A stretch of DNA of 55,555 bases from Prevotella sp. (GTDB lineage: Bacteria > Bacteroidota > Bacteroidia > Bacteroidales > Bacteroidaceae): NCBI GenBank assembly GCA_017449025.1, contig JAFSKJ010000101.1:1-55555 (forward strand). The letters are read 5' to 3'. Positions 33,445 through 42,484 of the stretch are shown piece by piece. The notes under the pieces were generated by a model. That model saw only the letters and a list, made by a program, of their open reading frames with translations. It had not been told where the DNA came from and did not search any database. Within the stretch, counting starts at the first letter, position 1, and each line of letters begins with the position of its first letter. The translations under genes were made by a program, and so were the position numbers.

Positions 33445-35127
33445 ATGGATTGGCTAATAGAATTGTTCACAACGACTGATTCTGTTGCACACATAGCGCT
33501 GCTCTACGCTGTGGTTATTGCAATAGGTGTGTATTTGGGTAAGATCAAGGTTTTCGGCATCTCGTTAGGCGTGACCTTTGTGCTGTTTGCCGGCATCGTG
33601 GCAGGGCATATAGGGTTTTCTGCTCCCACGAATATCCTTACCTTTGTGCAGGACTTTGGACTCATACTGTTCGTCTTCATGATTGGACTGCAGGTGGGAC
33701 CAGGTTTCTTCGAGAGCTTCGGCACGGCAGGCATCAAGCTCAACGGCCTTGCTGCCACCGCCATAGCTCTCAACATCGCAGTGATGTTCGCCTGCTACTT
33801 TGTCTTTTTCAACACCGACGACAAAACCACCCTGCCCATGATGGTTGGCACGCTCTATGGTGCCGTTACCAACACTCCCGGTCTTGGTGCTGCCAACGAG
33901 GCGTTGGGCACCGTCTTCGGCAGCAGTGCTCCGCCAATAGCCTCAGCCTACGCCTGCGCCTATCCCCTCGGTGTGCTCGGCATTATCGGTGCCACAGTGC
34001 TTGTGCGCTATCTCTGTCGCATAAAACTTGAGAAAGAAGAGGAACAGCTACAGGCCCAGGAGAGCGGCAACGTGGCCAAGAAACCCTATAAGATGCACCT
34101 TGAGGTAACCAACCAGTATCTGGAGGGCAAGACCCTGCTACAGGTGCACGACTTCCTCAACCGTGACTTTGTCGTTTCCCGCCTTGTTCACAACGGTGAG
34201 CTGTCTATCCCCAACCGCGACACCCTGTTCCACCTCGGCGACCAGATGCTCATCGTATGTGCTGAGGCCGACCAGGAGGCCATCATGGCATTCATCGGCC
34301 CGAAGCTCGACATCGACTTCGAGCAGCAGGACCAGCCACTTGTGTCGAAGCGAATACTTGTCACCAACCCTGCCATCAACGGCAAGACCCTGGCATCGAT
34401 GCACTTCTCAAGCGTTCATGGCGTCAACGTCACCCGCCTCACTCGCCACGGCATGGATCTCTTTGCCTCTGCCTCGCTGCCCCTGCAGGTGGGCGACCGC
34501 ATCATGGTGGTGGGTCCCGAGGATGCCGTAGACCGTGTGGCAACGAAGATGGGTAACAGCGTGCGCCGCCTTAACGCACCCAATATAGCTACAATCTTTG
34601 TAGGCATCTTCCTCGGACTCATCTTCGGCTCACTGCCAATAGCCATTCCCGGCATGCCCGTCCCGCTTAAGCTCGGACTTGCAGGAGGCCCCCTCATCAT
34701 AGCCATATTGATAGGCCGCTACGGCTACAAGATAAAGCTGGTGACCTACACCTCGACTTCGGCAAACATGATGCTGCGCGAGATAGGGCTTGTGCTCTTC
34801 CTTGCATCGGTAGGCATAAAGGCCGGAGCTACATTCTTGCAAACAGTGGTGCAGGGCGACGGCCTGTTATACGTGTTGACAGGCTTCCTCATCACCATCA
34901 TCCCCATTCTCATTGTAGGCCCTATAGCCCGTCTGCGCTTCAGGTTCAACTATTTTACCATAGCCGGCATGCTGGCAGGTACATACACCGACCCGCCAGC
35001 CTTGGCTTACGCCAACAGCATCTGTTCAAAGGACGCTCCCGCCATAGGCTACTCCACAGTCTATCCGCTGGCCATGTTCCTAAGAATATTAACGGCACAG
35101 CTCGTAGTACTCTTCTTCTGTGGCTGA
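33445..35127 (+). CDS. AspT/YidE/YbjL-family transporter with two TrkA-C domains
   Basis: 560 residues from the ATG at 33445. The family has two halves of about five membrane helices (MDWLIELF..., [35 protein letters not shown], then a second half with [14 protein letters not shown] and [13 protein letters not shown]) around two soluble TrkA-C-like domains ([36 protein letters not shown]). Members exchange or export small organic acids or amino acids, e.g. aspartate/alanine in AspT. It lies just upstream of decarboxylase subunits, so it may move their substrate; that link is inference. Confidence 0.88.
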   Translation: MDWLIELFTTTDSVAHIALLYAVVIAIGVYLGKIKVFGISLGVTFVLFAGIVAGHIGFSAPTNILTFVQDFGLILFVFMIGLQVGPGFFESFGTAGIKLNGLAATAIALNIAVMFACYFVFFNTDDKTTLPMMVGTLYGAVTNTPGLGAANEALGTVFGSSAPPIASAYACAYPLGVLGIIGATVLVRYLCRIKLEKEEEQLQAQESGNVAKKPYKMHLEVTNQYLEGKTLLQVHDFLNRDFVVSRLVHNGELSIPNRDTLFHLGDQMLIVCAEADQEAIMAFIGPKLDIDFEQQDQPLVSKRILVTNPAINGKTLASMHFSSVHGVNVTRLTRHGMDLFASASLPLQVGDRIMVVGPEDAVDRVATKMGNSVRRLNAPNIATIFVGIFLGLIFGSLPIAIPGMPVPLKLGLAGGPLIIAILIGRYGYKIKLVTYTSTSANMMLREIGLVLFLASVGIKAGATFLQTVVQGDGLLYVLTGFLITIIPILIVGPIARLRFRFNYFTIAGMLAGTYTDPPALAYANSICSKDAPAIGYSTVYPLAMFLRILTAQLVVLFFCG

Positions 35128-35139
35128 CATTCACTTGCC

Positions 35140-35172
35140 CCATGAAACCCATTAGCCCCATTATCCCCATCA
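35140..35172. repeat. Minisatellite-like CCCAT repeat
   Basis: Between two genes the sequence runs through 8-10 base units of the type CCCATTAG, CCCCATTATC, CCCCATCAGA, CCCAT. It begins 13 bases past the transporter stop. The 73-bp gap contains nothing else evident. Such arrays can change copy number by slippage. Confidence 0.5.
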
Positions 35173-35200
35173 GACCCATAATAAATAATAATACACAAAC

Positions 35201-36166
35201 ATGAAGAAATTCGGATTACTTTGCGGCGTGCTGCTGCTGTCAAGTGCCTCGACGGTGTTAGGCCAAGGAGCTAAGAACATCGTCATCAACGAGGTGCTCA
35301 CCAACAACACGTCCAGCATTCAGGACGAATTTGGCGAGCGCGAAGCGTGGATAGAGCTGGAGAACACCTCGTTCACCACCTATAACATCCGCGGAATGTA
35401 TCTTACCACCGACCGCAGCGTGCTTGACCAGCAGATGAGCGTGCCGGAACGCATCAAGCGTATGAGCATCATTCCCAACGGGGATGCGCGTACCAACATT
35501 GGCGGACGGCAGCACGTGGTGTTCTTTGGCAACTCTACCCCAGCCAAGGGCAAGTTGCATCTCTCGCTCAAGGTTCCCATGTCGGAACCGGTATGGATAG
35601 CCCTCTACAATGGCAATGCCGTTGAGCTTATCGACTCTGTCACAGTGCCTGCCCTCAGTGCCGACCAGTCATACGCCCGACAGGGAAAGGAATGGGCAGT
35701 GAAAGCCGCACACAACGTGACGCCAGGCATTGAGAACTTCATCAAGACCGACGAGACCAAGGACGCCAAGCTGAAACGCGACGACCCCTATGGCTTCGGC
35801 ATCACACTCTTGGCCATGGGCATTGTCTTCACATGCTTAGCTGTGCTCTTCATCTTCTTCACCCTGTTCGGCATTCTTATGCGCCACATGGAGACCGCCA
35901 AGAAGGTGGCCAACACACAGCCCATCAAGCCCATAACCAAGACCGTTGAGAAGACAGCCGAGATTGGCCACAAGACGGGAGTCATACTTCAGGAAGGCCT
36001 GAAGACAAAGGGTATCGACCGCGAAGTTTACATGGCCGTCATAGGCATGGCACTCAAACAGTATGAAGACGACGTACACGACGTGGAGTCGGGCGTAATC
36101 ACCATCAAGCAGAAGTCCAGTAGCTGGAACGACGAATTCCTCCAGATGACACAGTTTCACCAGTAA
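35201..36166 (+). CDS. Decarboxylase gamma subunit (OadG) fused to an exported lamin-tail-like domain
   Basis: 321 residues. After a signal peptide (MKKFGLLCGVLLLSSASTVL) comes a lamin-tail-type beta-sandwich (about 25-185: IVINEVLTNNTSSIQDEFGE, WIELENTS, RQHVVFFGNST). A single membrane helix of OadG type follows (about 200-230: YGFGITLLAMGIVFTCLAVL), then a charged cytoplasmic region. OadG anchors Na+-pumping biotin decarboxylases such as oxaloacetate or methylmalonyl-CoA decarboxylase. It is 15 bp upstream of the biotin protein gene. The periplasmic domain is an addition to the usual about 85-residue OadG. Confidence 0.8.
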   Translation: MKKFGLLCGVLLLSSASTVLGQGAKNIVINEVLTNNTSSIQDEFGEREAWIELENTSFTTYNIRGMYLTTDRSVLDQQMSVPERIKRMSIIPNGDARTNIGGRQHVVFFGNSTPAKGKLHLSLKVPMSEPVWIALYNGNAVELIDSVTVPALSADQSYARQGKEWAVKAAHNVTPGIENFIKTDETKDAKLKRDDPYGFGITLLAMGIVFTCLAVLFIFFTLFGILMRHMETAKKVANTQPIKPITKTVEKTAEIGHKTGVILQEGLKTKGIDREVYMAVIGMALKQYEDDVHDVESGVITIKQKSSSWNDEFLQMTQFHQ

Positions 36167-36181
36167 AACAACAACAATACA

Positions 36182-36640
36182 ATGAACAAATATCAATATA
36201 AAGTACAGGGTGTCGACTACGAAGTAGAGATAGAAGAAGTAGAAGGCAACATCGCAAAAGTAAACGTCAACGGCATTCCGTTTGAAGTAGAGCTGCAAAA
36301 GCCCATCAACGCCGCCAAGCATCCAACCATGACTCGGCCGAAGGTTGAGACTCCTAAGCCCGCAGCCACCGTAGCCGCTCCGGCGGCTCCTGCAGCACCG
36401 GCCCAGCCCGCCGCTCCCGTAGGCGCAGGCACTCCGTTGAAGGCCCCCCTGCCCGGCACCATCACCGACATAAAGGTTCAGGTGGGCCAGCAGGTCAGCG
36501 TGGGAGACACCGTTCTCGTGCTTGAGGCCATGAAGATGCAAAACAACATCGAGGCCGAGTACGCTGGCACCGTCACCTCCATCAATGTCAAACCCGGAGA
36601 AACCGTCATGGAGGGCGCAGTGCTCCTCACTATCGGATAA
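36182..36640 (+). CDS. Biotin carboxyl carrier subunit of a Na+-pumping decarboxylase
   Basis: 152 residues. A short N-terminal domain (YQYKVQGVDYEVEIEEVEGN) leads to an Ala/Pro-rich flexible hinge (about 60-85) and a C-terminal biotinyl domain with LEAMKMQNNI, where the lysine of AMKM carries biotin. It shuttles the carboxyl group from the carboxyltransferase to the membrane decarboxylase. It sits between the OadG-like and OadB-like genes. The carboxyltransferase alpha subunit is not in the window. Confidence 0.93.
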   Translation: MNKYQYKVQGVDYEVEIEEVEGNIAKVNVNGIPFEVELQKPINAAKHPTMTRPKVETPKPAATVAAPAAPAAPAQPAAPVGAGTPLKAPLPGTITDIKVQVGQQVSVGDTVLVLEAMKMQNNIEAEYAGTVTSINVKPGETVMEGAVLLTIG

Positions 36641-36660
36641 ATGGTCAAATGAATGAATAA

Positions 36661-36694
36661 ACCGTAAATTGTAAATCGTCAAATCGTAAATTAC
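36661..36694. repeat. Short AT-rich direct repeats (CGTAAATT / CGTCAAAT)
   Basis: The 58-bp gap before the beta-subunit gene consists largely of units such as CCGTAAATTG, TAAATCGTC, AAATCGTAAATT. It looks like a slippage-prone intercistronic array; no promoter is evident in it. Confidence 0.45.
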
Positions 36695-36698
36695 AAAG

Positions 36699-37856
36699 AT
36701 GGATTTAGGACAGTTTATCATACAGAACTTCAATGAGTTCCTTACCTACACGGCGTTTGCCAACGCCACCGTGGGCAATCTCATTATGATAGCCGTTGGA
36801 GCCTTCTTCATCTGGCTTGCCATCAAGAAAGACTTCGAACCCCTGCTGCTCGTGCCCATCGGACTGGGCATCATCCTTGGCAACATCCCATTCCGAGCCG
36901 ACGCTGGACTGGAGATAGGACTCTACGAAGACAACTCTGTGCTCAACATCTTCTACCAAGGCGTTCGCCAAGGCTGGTACCCACCACTCATCTTCCTCGG
37001 CATAGGAGCCATGACCGACTTCTCCGCCCTCCTTGCCAATCCTAAGCTCATGCTCATAGGAGCCGCAGCACAGTTCGGCATCTTCGGCGCATACATGGTT
37101 GCCTTGGCACTGGGCTTCGAGCCGTCGCAGGCAGCAGGCATAGCCATCATCGGCGGTGCCGACGGCCCCACAGCCATCTTCCTCTCGTCGAAGCTCTCGC
37201 CAAACCTCATGGGAGCCATCGCCGTATGCGCATACAGCTACATGGCATTGGTGCCACTCATCCAGCCACCACTCATGCGACTGCTCACCACCCAGAAAGA
37301 GCGCACCATCAAGATGAAACCCGCACGCGAGGTGTCGCAGACAGAGCGCATACTCTTCCCCATCATCGGACTGCTGCTCACCACGTTCATCGTGCCCTCA
37401 GGCCTGCCGCTGCTCGGCATGCTCTTCTTCGGCAACCTGCTGAAGGAGTCGGGCAAGACCACCCGCTTAGCAAAGACTACCGGAGCCGCCCTCAACGACA
37501 TTGTTGTCATGCTGCTCGGTCTCACCGTGGGCTGCTCCACGCAGGCATCGGAGTTCCTCACCATGAACACCGTCTTCATCTTCATCATCGGAGCCTTCGC
37601 CTTCGCCATAGCCACGGCTTCCGGCGTATGTTTCGTCAAGCTGATGAACCTCTTCCTGCCTAAGGACAAGAAGCTCAACCCGCTGATAGGCAATGCCGGA
37701 GTCTCCGCCGTGCCCATGGCCGCCCGCATCTCCAACAACCTCGGCTTAGAGTACGACCGCCACAACTTCCTGCTCATGCACGCCATGGGGCCCAACGTGG
37801 CCGGAGTCATAGGCTCGGCCGTAGCCGCCGGAGCCCTGCTCGGATTCCTGTCGTAG
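36699..37856 (+). CDS. Na+-translocating decarboxylase beta subunit (OadB family)
   Basis: 385 residues, all membrane. It couples decarboxylation of carboxybiotin to Na+ export. Signature segments are FLGIGAMTDFSALLANPKLM, IAIIGGADGPTAIFLSSKLS (with the Asp of the ion path), VGCSTQASEF and NAGVSAVPMAARISNN. It ends the gamma-biotin-beta gene set. Depending on the missing alpha subunit, the complex could act on oxaloacetate, methylmalonyl-CoA or glutaconyl-CoA. Bacteroidales usually use methylmalonyl-CoA in propionate formation. Confidence 0.94.
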   Translation: MDLGQFIIQNFNEFLTYTAFANATVGNLIMIAVGAFFIWLAIKKDFEPLLLVPIGLGIILGNIPFRADAGLEIGLYEDNSVLNIFYQGVRQGWYPPLIFLGIGAMTDFSALLANPKLMLIGAAAQFGIFGAYMVALALGFEPSQAAGIAIIGGADGPTAIFLSSKLSPNLMGAIAVCAYSYMALVPLIQPPLMRLLTTQKERTIKMKPAREVSQTERILFPIIGLLLTTFIVPSGLPLLGMLFFGNLLKESGKTTRLAKTTGAALNDIVVMLLGLTVGCSTQASEFLTMNTVFIFIIGAFAFAIATASGVCFVKLMNLFLPKDKKLNPLIGNAGVSAVPMAARISNNLGLEYDRHNFLLMHAMGPNVAGVIGSAVAAGALLGFLS

Positions 37857-37880
37857 GAGGCAAAAATCTAAACCACGATA

Positions 37881-37974
37881 AAAGACAGAAATTACCATAA
37901 TTATCGTAATTATCCTACCAGCGGATATGCTAATACGTAGCGCAATTATGATAATTATGGTAATTTCTGTCTTT
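37881..37974. repeat. 94-bp long inverted repeat between convergent genes
   Basis: The arms 37881-37904 and 37951-37974 are perfect 24-base inverted repeats (AAAGACAGAAATTACC... and complement), extending to about 30 bases with one mismatch. The 30-odd-base centre contains no ORF. It lies between the convergent oadB-like and tatC genes. It could be a miniature mobile element or a bidirectional transcription barrier. Confidence 0.75.
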
Positions 37975-38000
37975 AAACCCAAATCGGTCGTTAGGCTGAA

Positions 38001-38897
38001 TTACCCCATGTCTTCCATCTGACTATTTGATGAATCCACCCAGCCTACGACGCGGATGCTGACTTCGTAGAGAAGATAGAGTGGGATGGTGACGAGAATA
38101 AGCGTCATCAGGTCGGGAGGAGTGATAATTGCGGCCACCAGCATGATGATGATGAACGAATGTTTGCGGTAGCGGGCAAGCATGTCGGAAGTCACGACTC
38201 CAAGCTTGCCAAGAAAGAATGCTATGACGGGCAGCTGGAACACCACGCCCATGACCAGTGTTAGCGAGACAAATGTGGTGATATATGAATCGAGCGTGAT
38301 GTTACTTACTACCTTTGCCGACACGCTATAGGTTCCGAGGAAGCGGAAGGAGATAGGGAACAACACGAAATATGTCATCAGTACGCCAAGCAGGAACAGC
38401 CCGTAGATGATTCCTGCCACCTGCACCGAATAGCGTCGCTCGTTATCATAGAGGGCGGGCGAAATGAAGCGGAACAGCTCATATAATATATAAGGTGAAG
38501 CCCCAAGTAGTCCCAAATATACCGCCGTCGTGATGTGGGTCATGAACTGGCTCGACAGGTCGGTGGCTATCAGATTTACGTAAAACTCCTCAAAGCGAAA
38601 ATCTACGCCAACATATTGCATGACAGTTTCTATCCAGCGATATGTGCAAAAGTTCCATTCGCTTGGAGCCAGCAACACTTCCCATGTCGTTTCCTTGAAG
38701 CAAAAGACAATCATTGCGATAGCGCCTGCCACCGCAATGATATGGAAAAGCATTCGGCGGAACACCTCAAGGTGTCCGCCAAATTTCAGCAGATTACCAT
38801 CATTTACAACATCGTTATATTGATGTTGTTGCTCCTGTATCAGCTCTTTTGATGTCTGCTTCTTTTCCTGCTTCTGTTTCTTGTTCTTCTTCGACAT
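38001..38897 (-). CDS. tatC: Twin-arginine translocase subunit TatC
   Basis: 298 residues. TatC is the receptor of the Tat pathway, which moves folded proteins across the inner membrane. Six membrane helices are visible. Family features include [14 protein letters not shown] (first loop Glu), [38 protein letters not shown] and [18 protein letters not shown]. The N-terminus is an unusually basic, Lys/Gln-rich tail of about 30 residues ([12 protein letters not shown]). Its first 83 bases overlap the end of tatA in another frame. No in-frame start exists between the tatA stop and the first helix, so the overlap looks real. Last gene of the RiPP operon. Confidence 0.94.
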   Translation of the reverse strand: MSKKNKKQKQEKKQTSKELIQEQQHQYNDVVNDGNLLKFGGHLEVFRRMLFHIIAVAGAIAMIVFCFKETTWEVLLAPSEWNFCTYRWIETVMQYVGVDFRFEEFYVNLIATDLSSQFMTHITTAVYLGLLGASPYILYELFRFISPALYDNERRYSVQVAGIIYGLFLLGVLMTYFVLFPISFRFLGTYSVSAKVVSNITLDSYITTFVSLTLVMGVVFQLPVIAFFLGKLGVVTSDMLARYRKHSFIIIMLVAAIITPPDLMTLILVTIPLYLLYEVSIRVVGWVDSSNSQMEDMG

Positions 38898-39069
38898 TCT
38901 CTTCTGGCTCCTCTGGCAACGGTTCGTTCATTCCCTTTTTGAAACTCTGCACACCCTGCCCCAGGCCTTTCATCATCTCGGGCAGTTTCTTTCCGCCAAA
39001 CAATAGCAAGGCAAGACCGCCAATAAGCAGAAGCTCGGTGGTTCCGATGAATAATAGTTGTGATGCCAT
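38815..39069 (-). CDS. tatA: Twin-arginine translocase subunit TatA
   Basis: 84 residues, TatA/E type. A membrane helix ([14 protein letters not shown]) is followed by the conserved [23 protein letters not shown] amphipathic hinge in two overlapping parts, then an acidic tail ([14 protein letters not shown]). TatA oligomers form the transport passage for Tat substrates. It begins 4 bp after the stop of the 92-residue CXXX-system protein and overlaps tatC by 83 bp, so it belongs to the same transcript as the peptide-maturation genes. Confidence 0.93.
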   Translation of the reverse strand: MASQLLFIGTTELLLIGGLALLLFGGKKLPEMMKGLGQGVQSFKKGMNEPLPEEPEENVEEEQETEAGKEADIKRADTGATTSI

Positions 39070-39073
39070 ACGT

Positions 39074-39352
39074 TTACTGAGTTACCAAGAATATTTCACA
39101 AGTATCAAAGTTGATTTCCCAGTTTCCACCGTAGGCAGACTCCCACTTGTATTTCTCTGCCATACGGTCCCACCAGCCTTGGAACTTCGTACCAGTCTCA
39201 CCCAAGTCCTTTACCAGTTTCTCATACAACTCGGCATTTTCTGCGGTCAGAATCTTTGCCAGTTCATTCAGTCCGTTGCGACGTTCGAAGAGCGTCTGAA
39301 TCTCTGTACGCTCCTCTGGTGTCACCTGCCCTACAAGTTTCTTTGTTGTCAT
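39074..39352 (-). CDS. CXXX-repeat peptide modification-system protein (small)
   Basis: 92 residues, soluble and mostly helical ([34 protein letters not shown]) with a C-terminal aromatic/beta part ([32 protein letters not shown]). I associate this size and sequence with the small protein family that accompanies CXXX-repeat peptide maturases in Bacteroidales, from memory and not by search. It may bind the precursor as a recognition partner. It sits between the SH3/outer-membrane-like gene (11 bp) and tatA (4 bp). Confidence 0.65.
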   Translation of the reverse strand: MTTKKLVGQVTPEERTEIQTLFERRNGLNELAKILTAENAELYEKLVKDLGETGTKFQGWWDRMAEKYKWESAYGGNWEINFDTCEIFLVTQ

Positions 39353-39363
39353 AGTGTTATAAT

Positions 39364-40692
39364 TTATAAATTGCTTCTTTGCTCAAAAACCTTTTTCGAC
39401 CTTTCGCCCTGCCTTTTCATCCTTTCTTTCGACTCTTCTGAGTTCTTTTTCTGTTTTTCGCGCTGCTTGTTCTTAAATTTCCGGTACTCCTCCTTGGAAA
39501 CATATTTCATACCTTTGCTTTGCTTTTCCCTAAGCCAATTTATCTTTTGTTCCCACAGTCTTATCACTCCACTATAGTCTATGCTAGCATGGCGCATTTC
39601 ACCAATTTCTTTCTGGAGTCTTGCAATTTCCTTGGCAATTAGGATGTTTCCATCGCCAGACTCTTCATCTTGCATTTCTTCCATTTCTGAATCACCGGCA
39701 ATCCAGCCTCCCTGGCCATTACGGCCTAGAAGGCCGCTGTTCACGACAGCTTCCGACACATTGCCAATGGCCATCAGAGTGTTGCCAATGCCAATCCATG
39801 CTTTGCCACCAAAGCGAATGGAGAGGTTTATCATAGCTATACTCTTGCCACCACCTGCGTAGCTTGTGTAAAATGGGACAGAATAATACAGTCCCAAGCC
39901 AATTTTCTTGTAATTCAAGGATATCGCAGGTTCAATGCCAACCCCCAATCCACTTTCTTCAGAAAACATATACGAGAAGTAAGGACCTGCTCCAATCCTT
40001 AAGTTGAAATTGGAGTCGCCCAGAGGAATGTCATATGCCAGCCTGGCTGGTATTTCCAAATAGTTGACGTCTGAGAACATCTCATCATCTTTATCCAGAA
40101 AGACATTTCTGTACAGATAGCGCAGTCCTGTCTCTAACGTCAGACTTGCATCACCAATATTTAGGGGGATGTCACCACCAAGCATAGCTGACAAATCGAC
40201 CATCGAGCCATAGCCGTAGTCTGGAAGCCCACTCTGTGGCATTGCTGACGCGTCGAAGCGCCACAGAGCCTTGCGGTTGTGATTGTAGCTTGTGGCATAT
40301 TGACTGTCATAGTAACGCGAGCTATTCACATTGCTGCTATTACTTCCTCGCGGCTTGCTTGGCTGAGCCAAAGGCTGATCATTATAATGGCGTGCAGGAG
40401 CCTTGCTGCTCTCTTCGTTGTGACGAGCGGGCTCTTTCTCCAACAGGGAAGAGCTGACATAACATTTCTTTCCGTTATATGTAATTGTTGCCCACCCATT
40501 ACTTATTGACGTGACAGTAACAATAGTTCCTATAGTCAGTGATCCCACTATCGACGATTTCGTGGAAGGCTGCATCCTGACATTTGCCTTTTGCACCTTC
40601 ACCTTGTAGCTGTCTTGTGAAAACATGGCCATTGGGATGAGCGAAAAGATTATTGAAAGCAGACTTTTCAAAACTATCGGTTTCCAGTACAT
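39364..40692 (-). CDS. Exported SH3-domain and beta-barrel-like protein
   Basis: 442 residues. A signal peptide (LLSIIFSLIPMAMFSQ) precedes a bacterial SH3 domain (about 28-85: VQKANVRMQPSTKSSIVGSL, GWATITYNGKKCYVSSSLLE). A Ser/Asn-rich linker follows, then a beta-strand-rich region like an outer-membrane barrel (about 150-300: GDIPLNIGDASLTLETGLRY, FNLRIGAGPYFSYMFSEE, NYKKIGLGLYYSVPFY). The C-terminal about 90 residues are a highly charged coiled coil (EYRKFKNKQREKQKKNSEE). SH3 domains often bind cell-wall peptides. In the RiPP operon it may act at the envelope in release of, or protection from, the product. Confidence 0.65.
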   Translation of the reverse strand: MYWKPIVLKSLLSIIFSLIPMAMFSQDSYKVKVQKANVRMQPSTKSSIVGSLTIGTIVTVTSISNGWATITYNGKKCYVSSSLLEKEPARHNEESSKAPARHYNDQPLAQPSKPRGSNSSNVNSSRYYDSQYATSYNHNRKALWRFDASAMPQSGLPDYGYGSMVDLSAMLGGDIPLNIGDASLTLETGLRYLYRNVFLDKDDEMFSDVNYLEIPARLAYDIPLGDSNFNLRIGAGPYFSYMFSEESGLGVGIEPAISLNYKKIGLGLYYSVPFYTSYAGGGKSIAMINLSIRFGGKAWIGIGNTLMAIGNVSEAVVNSGLLGRNGQGGWIAGDSEMEEMQDEESGDGNILIAKEIARLQKEIGEMRHASIDYSGVIRLWEQKINWLREKQSKGMKYVSKEEYRKFKNKQREKQKKNSEESKERMKRQGERSKKVFEQRSNL

Positions 40693-40715
40693 AGTAGTTT
40701 CTTCTTGTTAATGTT

Positions 40716-41447
40716 TTACTCAGAGTGTTTCGTTGCGTCTTTCTTAGGTTTTTCCTTTTCTCTAAAGCACAAGTTCGTGAGCAAGATCGATATTACGAAT
40801 GCTATGGCGAGAGCAATATATGCTGGCAAACCATCTTTGACGAAGAACTTCTGCAGCATTGTCAGCGGAAGTCCGTCCACTCTAATGTATTCATCTTCAT
40901 AGTTACCGTCTTCTGTTTTCTTAGAGTAGTGTTTTATATCTCCTCGCCATATAGTCCTTATGTCACTGGCTTCTTTATTGCCAATCATCCTTGCACTGTC
41001 ATTTTCCACCATGTATAAATCCGTCTCGCCGTCAGCGTTGGGGCTACATTCTGCAATTACTGTACCATCATGCATACTTAGGTGAATAGTATAATAGTGT
41101 TCCTCTCCGCCAGTCAGTATTTTCCAAGTGTCTGTGTCCTCTAACAATTTTGGATGAAGGCCGCCAGAGCCGTCCTTTGCCGCATCATATCGCGACATGT
41201 CATTTCTCACTACATAGCGGTCTTCCCTGTAGGGTCGATGGTCATGATAAGGCCCCAGCACTTTGTCCTGCCATGCCTCTCCTAATGGAAACAACACTTT
41301 CGTTGAGAAAAAAAATGTTAAACCTATCGTCATGCCTATTTTCCATAGTTTCCTTTTTGTTTGACCCATGAGAATAAAAACCACAAAGGCTAAGACAGCA
41401 AGGAAACCGATAATGAAAACCAAATATCTACTGTCAAAAGAATCCAT
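40716..41447 (-). CDS. Membrane protein of unknown function in the RiPP operon
   Basis: 243 residues. Two N-terminal hydrophobic helices (YLVFIIGFLAVLAFVVFIL and IGMTIGLTFFFSTKVLFPLG) and one near the C-terminus (GLPAYIALAIAFVISILLTN) enclose a soluble domain of about 130 residues rich in charged and aromatic residues (HYYTIHLSMHDGTVIAECS). No family is recognised. Position between the Sel1-repeat and SH3 genes (26 and 23 bp gaps) suggests an envelope role in export, processing or immunity. Confidence 0.65.
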   Translation of the reverse strand: MDSFDSRYLVFIIGFLAVLAFVVFILMGQTKRKLWKIGMTIGLTFFFSTKVLFPLGEAWQDKVLGPYHDHRPYREDRYVVRNDMSRYDAAKDGSGGLHPKLLEDTDTWKILTGGEEHYYTIHLSMHDGTVIAECSPNADGETDLYMVENDSARMIGNKEASDIRTIWRGDIKHYSKKTEDGNYEDEYIRVDGLPLTMLQKFFVKDGLPAYIALAIAFVISILLTNLCFREKEKPKKDATKHSE

Positions 41448-41473
41448 AATATCTGTCTATTGAATAAGCAATG

Positions 41474-42484
41474 TTAATTGTGCAAAACATTCTCTCCGTT
41501 GATAGAAAAACTCCACTTCACTTTGTGTTCATCAAGATACTTCTGGGCATCTTCACTGCCGTTCTTTGCAGCTTCCTTGAGCAATGCTTCCCCTTTCTTC
41601 TTTTCCTTCTTTATGCCTTCCCTTCCCTCATAATACATCATTCCTAGTCTGTATCGTGCAGAATTGCTTCCCTTTTTGTCGATGGCCTTCAAGTAATAGT
41701 CTTCTGCCTTTGAGTAATCCTTTTCAGTTCCACGTCCCGTCTCATACATGAATCCAAGGTTGAAGAAAGCATCTTTTGATCCCAATTCAACAGCTTTGTT
41801 CAAATAATACATTGTATGAACATAATCCTCTTTCTCGTTATGATATATTACGGCCAGTTTGTTGCAGGCTGATTCATGACCATTGTCTGCTGCCATTTTA
41901 TACCAGTAGGCCGCTTGGTCCTTGTCCTCTTTCACACCCTTTCCATTGTTATATTCACCACCTAATTCATATTGGCATTCTGTATGACCGTGTTCTGCCC
42001 CCATTCGAGTCCATTTCAGCGATTCCTCGATGTTGTCTTGGTTACTATAGAGAATCCTTAGGTTGTTCATCGCATTAGTGTCGCCTTGATTGGCAGCTTT
42101 CACATACCAGTAAACGGCCTTGTCTGTGTTTTGGACGGTTCCGTTTCCATCATGATAGCAAACGCCAACTTTGTTCTGTGACTCAGCATCGCCCATCTCT
42201 GCGGCTTTGGTCAGCCATAAAAGATAGTCTTTCAGACTCTTCTCAACCACTTCTCCACGGTAATAGAATCCTGCAACCTTATGGATTGCGGGGATATAGT
42301 CTCTCTCTGCTGCCTGAATATAGAGCTGCAAGGCTTTCTCCTTGTTAAGGAAAGCCCCGTTAGTGCCCGTATAGGCATTCTCTGCTTCCTTGCACAACCT
42401 GACTGCCACGGAATCTTCTGGCGATGCAGCGACTTTGGTCAAGCAGCCAAGCAATGCCGCTAACATCAATAATCTCTTCATCAT
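41474..42484 (-). CDS. Exported Sel1-like repeat protein
   Basis: 336 residues. A signal peptide (MMKRLLMLAALLGCLTKVAA) is followed by about seven Sel1 repeats of about 36 residues (e.g. AESQNKVGVCYHDGNGTVQN, TECQYELGGEYNNGKGVKED, SARYRLGMMYYEGREG). These helical solenoids mediate protein contacts. Its ATG overlaps the TGA of the first CXXX precursor by 4 bp (ATGA), so it is translationally coupled to it. A periplasmic role in binding or trimming the peptide is a guess. Confidence 0.8.
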   Translation of the reverse strand: MMKRLLMLAALLGCLTKVAASPEDSVAVRLCKEAENAYTGTNGAFLNKEKALQLYIQAAERDYIPAIHKVAGFYYRGEVVEKSLKDYLLWLTKAAEMGDAESQNKVGVCYHDGNGTVQNTDKAVYWYVKAANQGDTNAMNNLRILYSNQDNIEESLKWTRMGAEHGHTECQYELGGEYNNGKGVKEDKDQAAYWYKMAADNGHESACNKLAVIYHNEKEDYVHTMYYLNKAVELGSKDAFFNLGFMYETGRGTEKDYSKAEDYYLKAIDKKGSNSARYRLGMMYYEGREGIKKEKKKGEALLKEAAKNGSEDAQKYLDEHKVKWSFSINGENVLHN

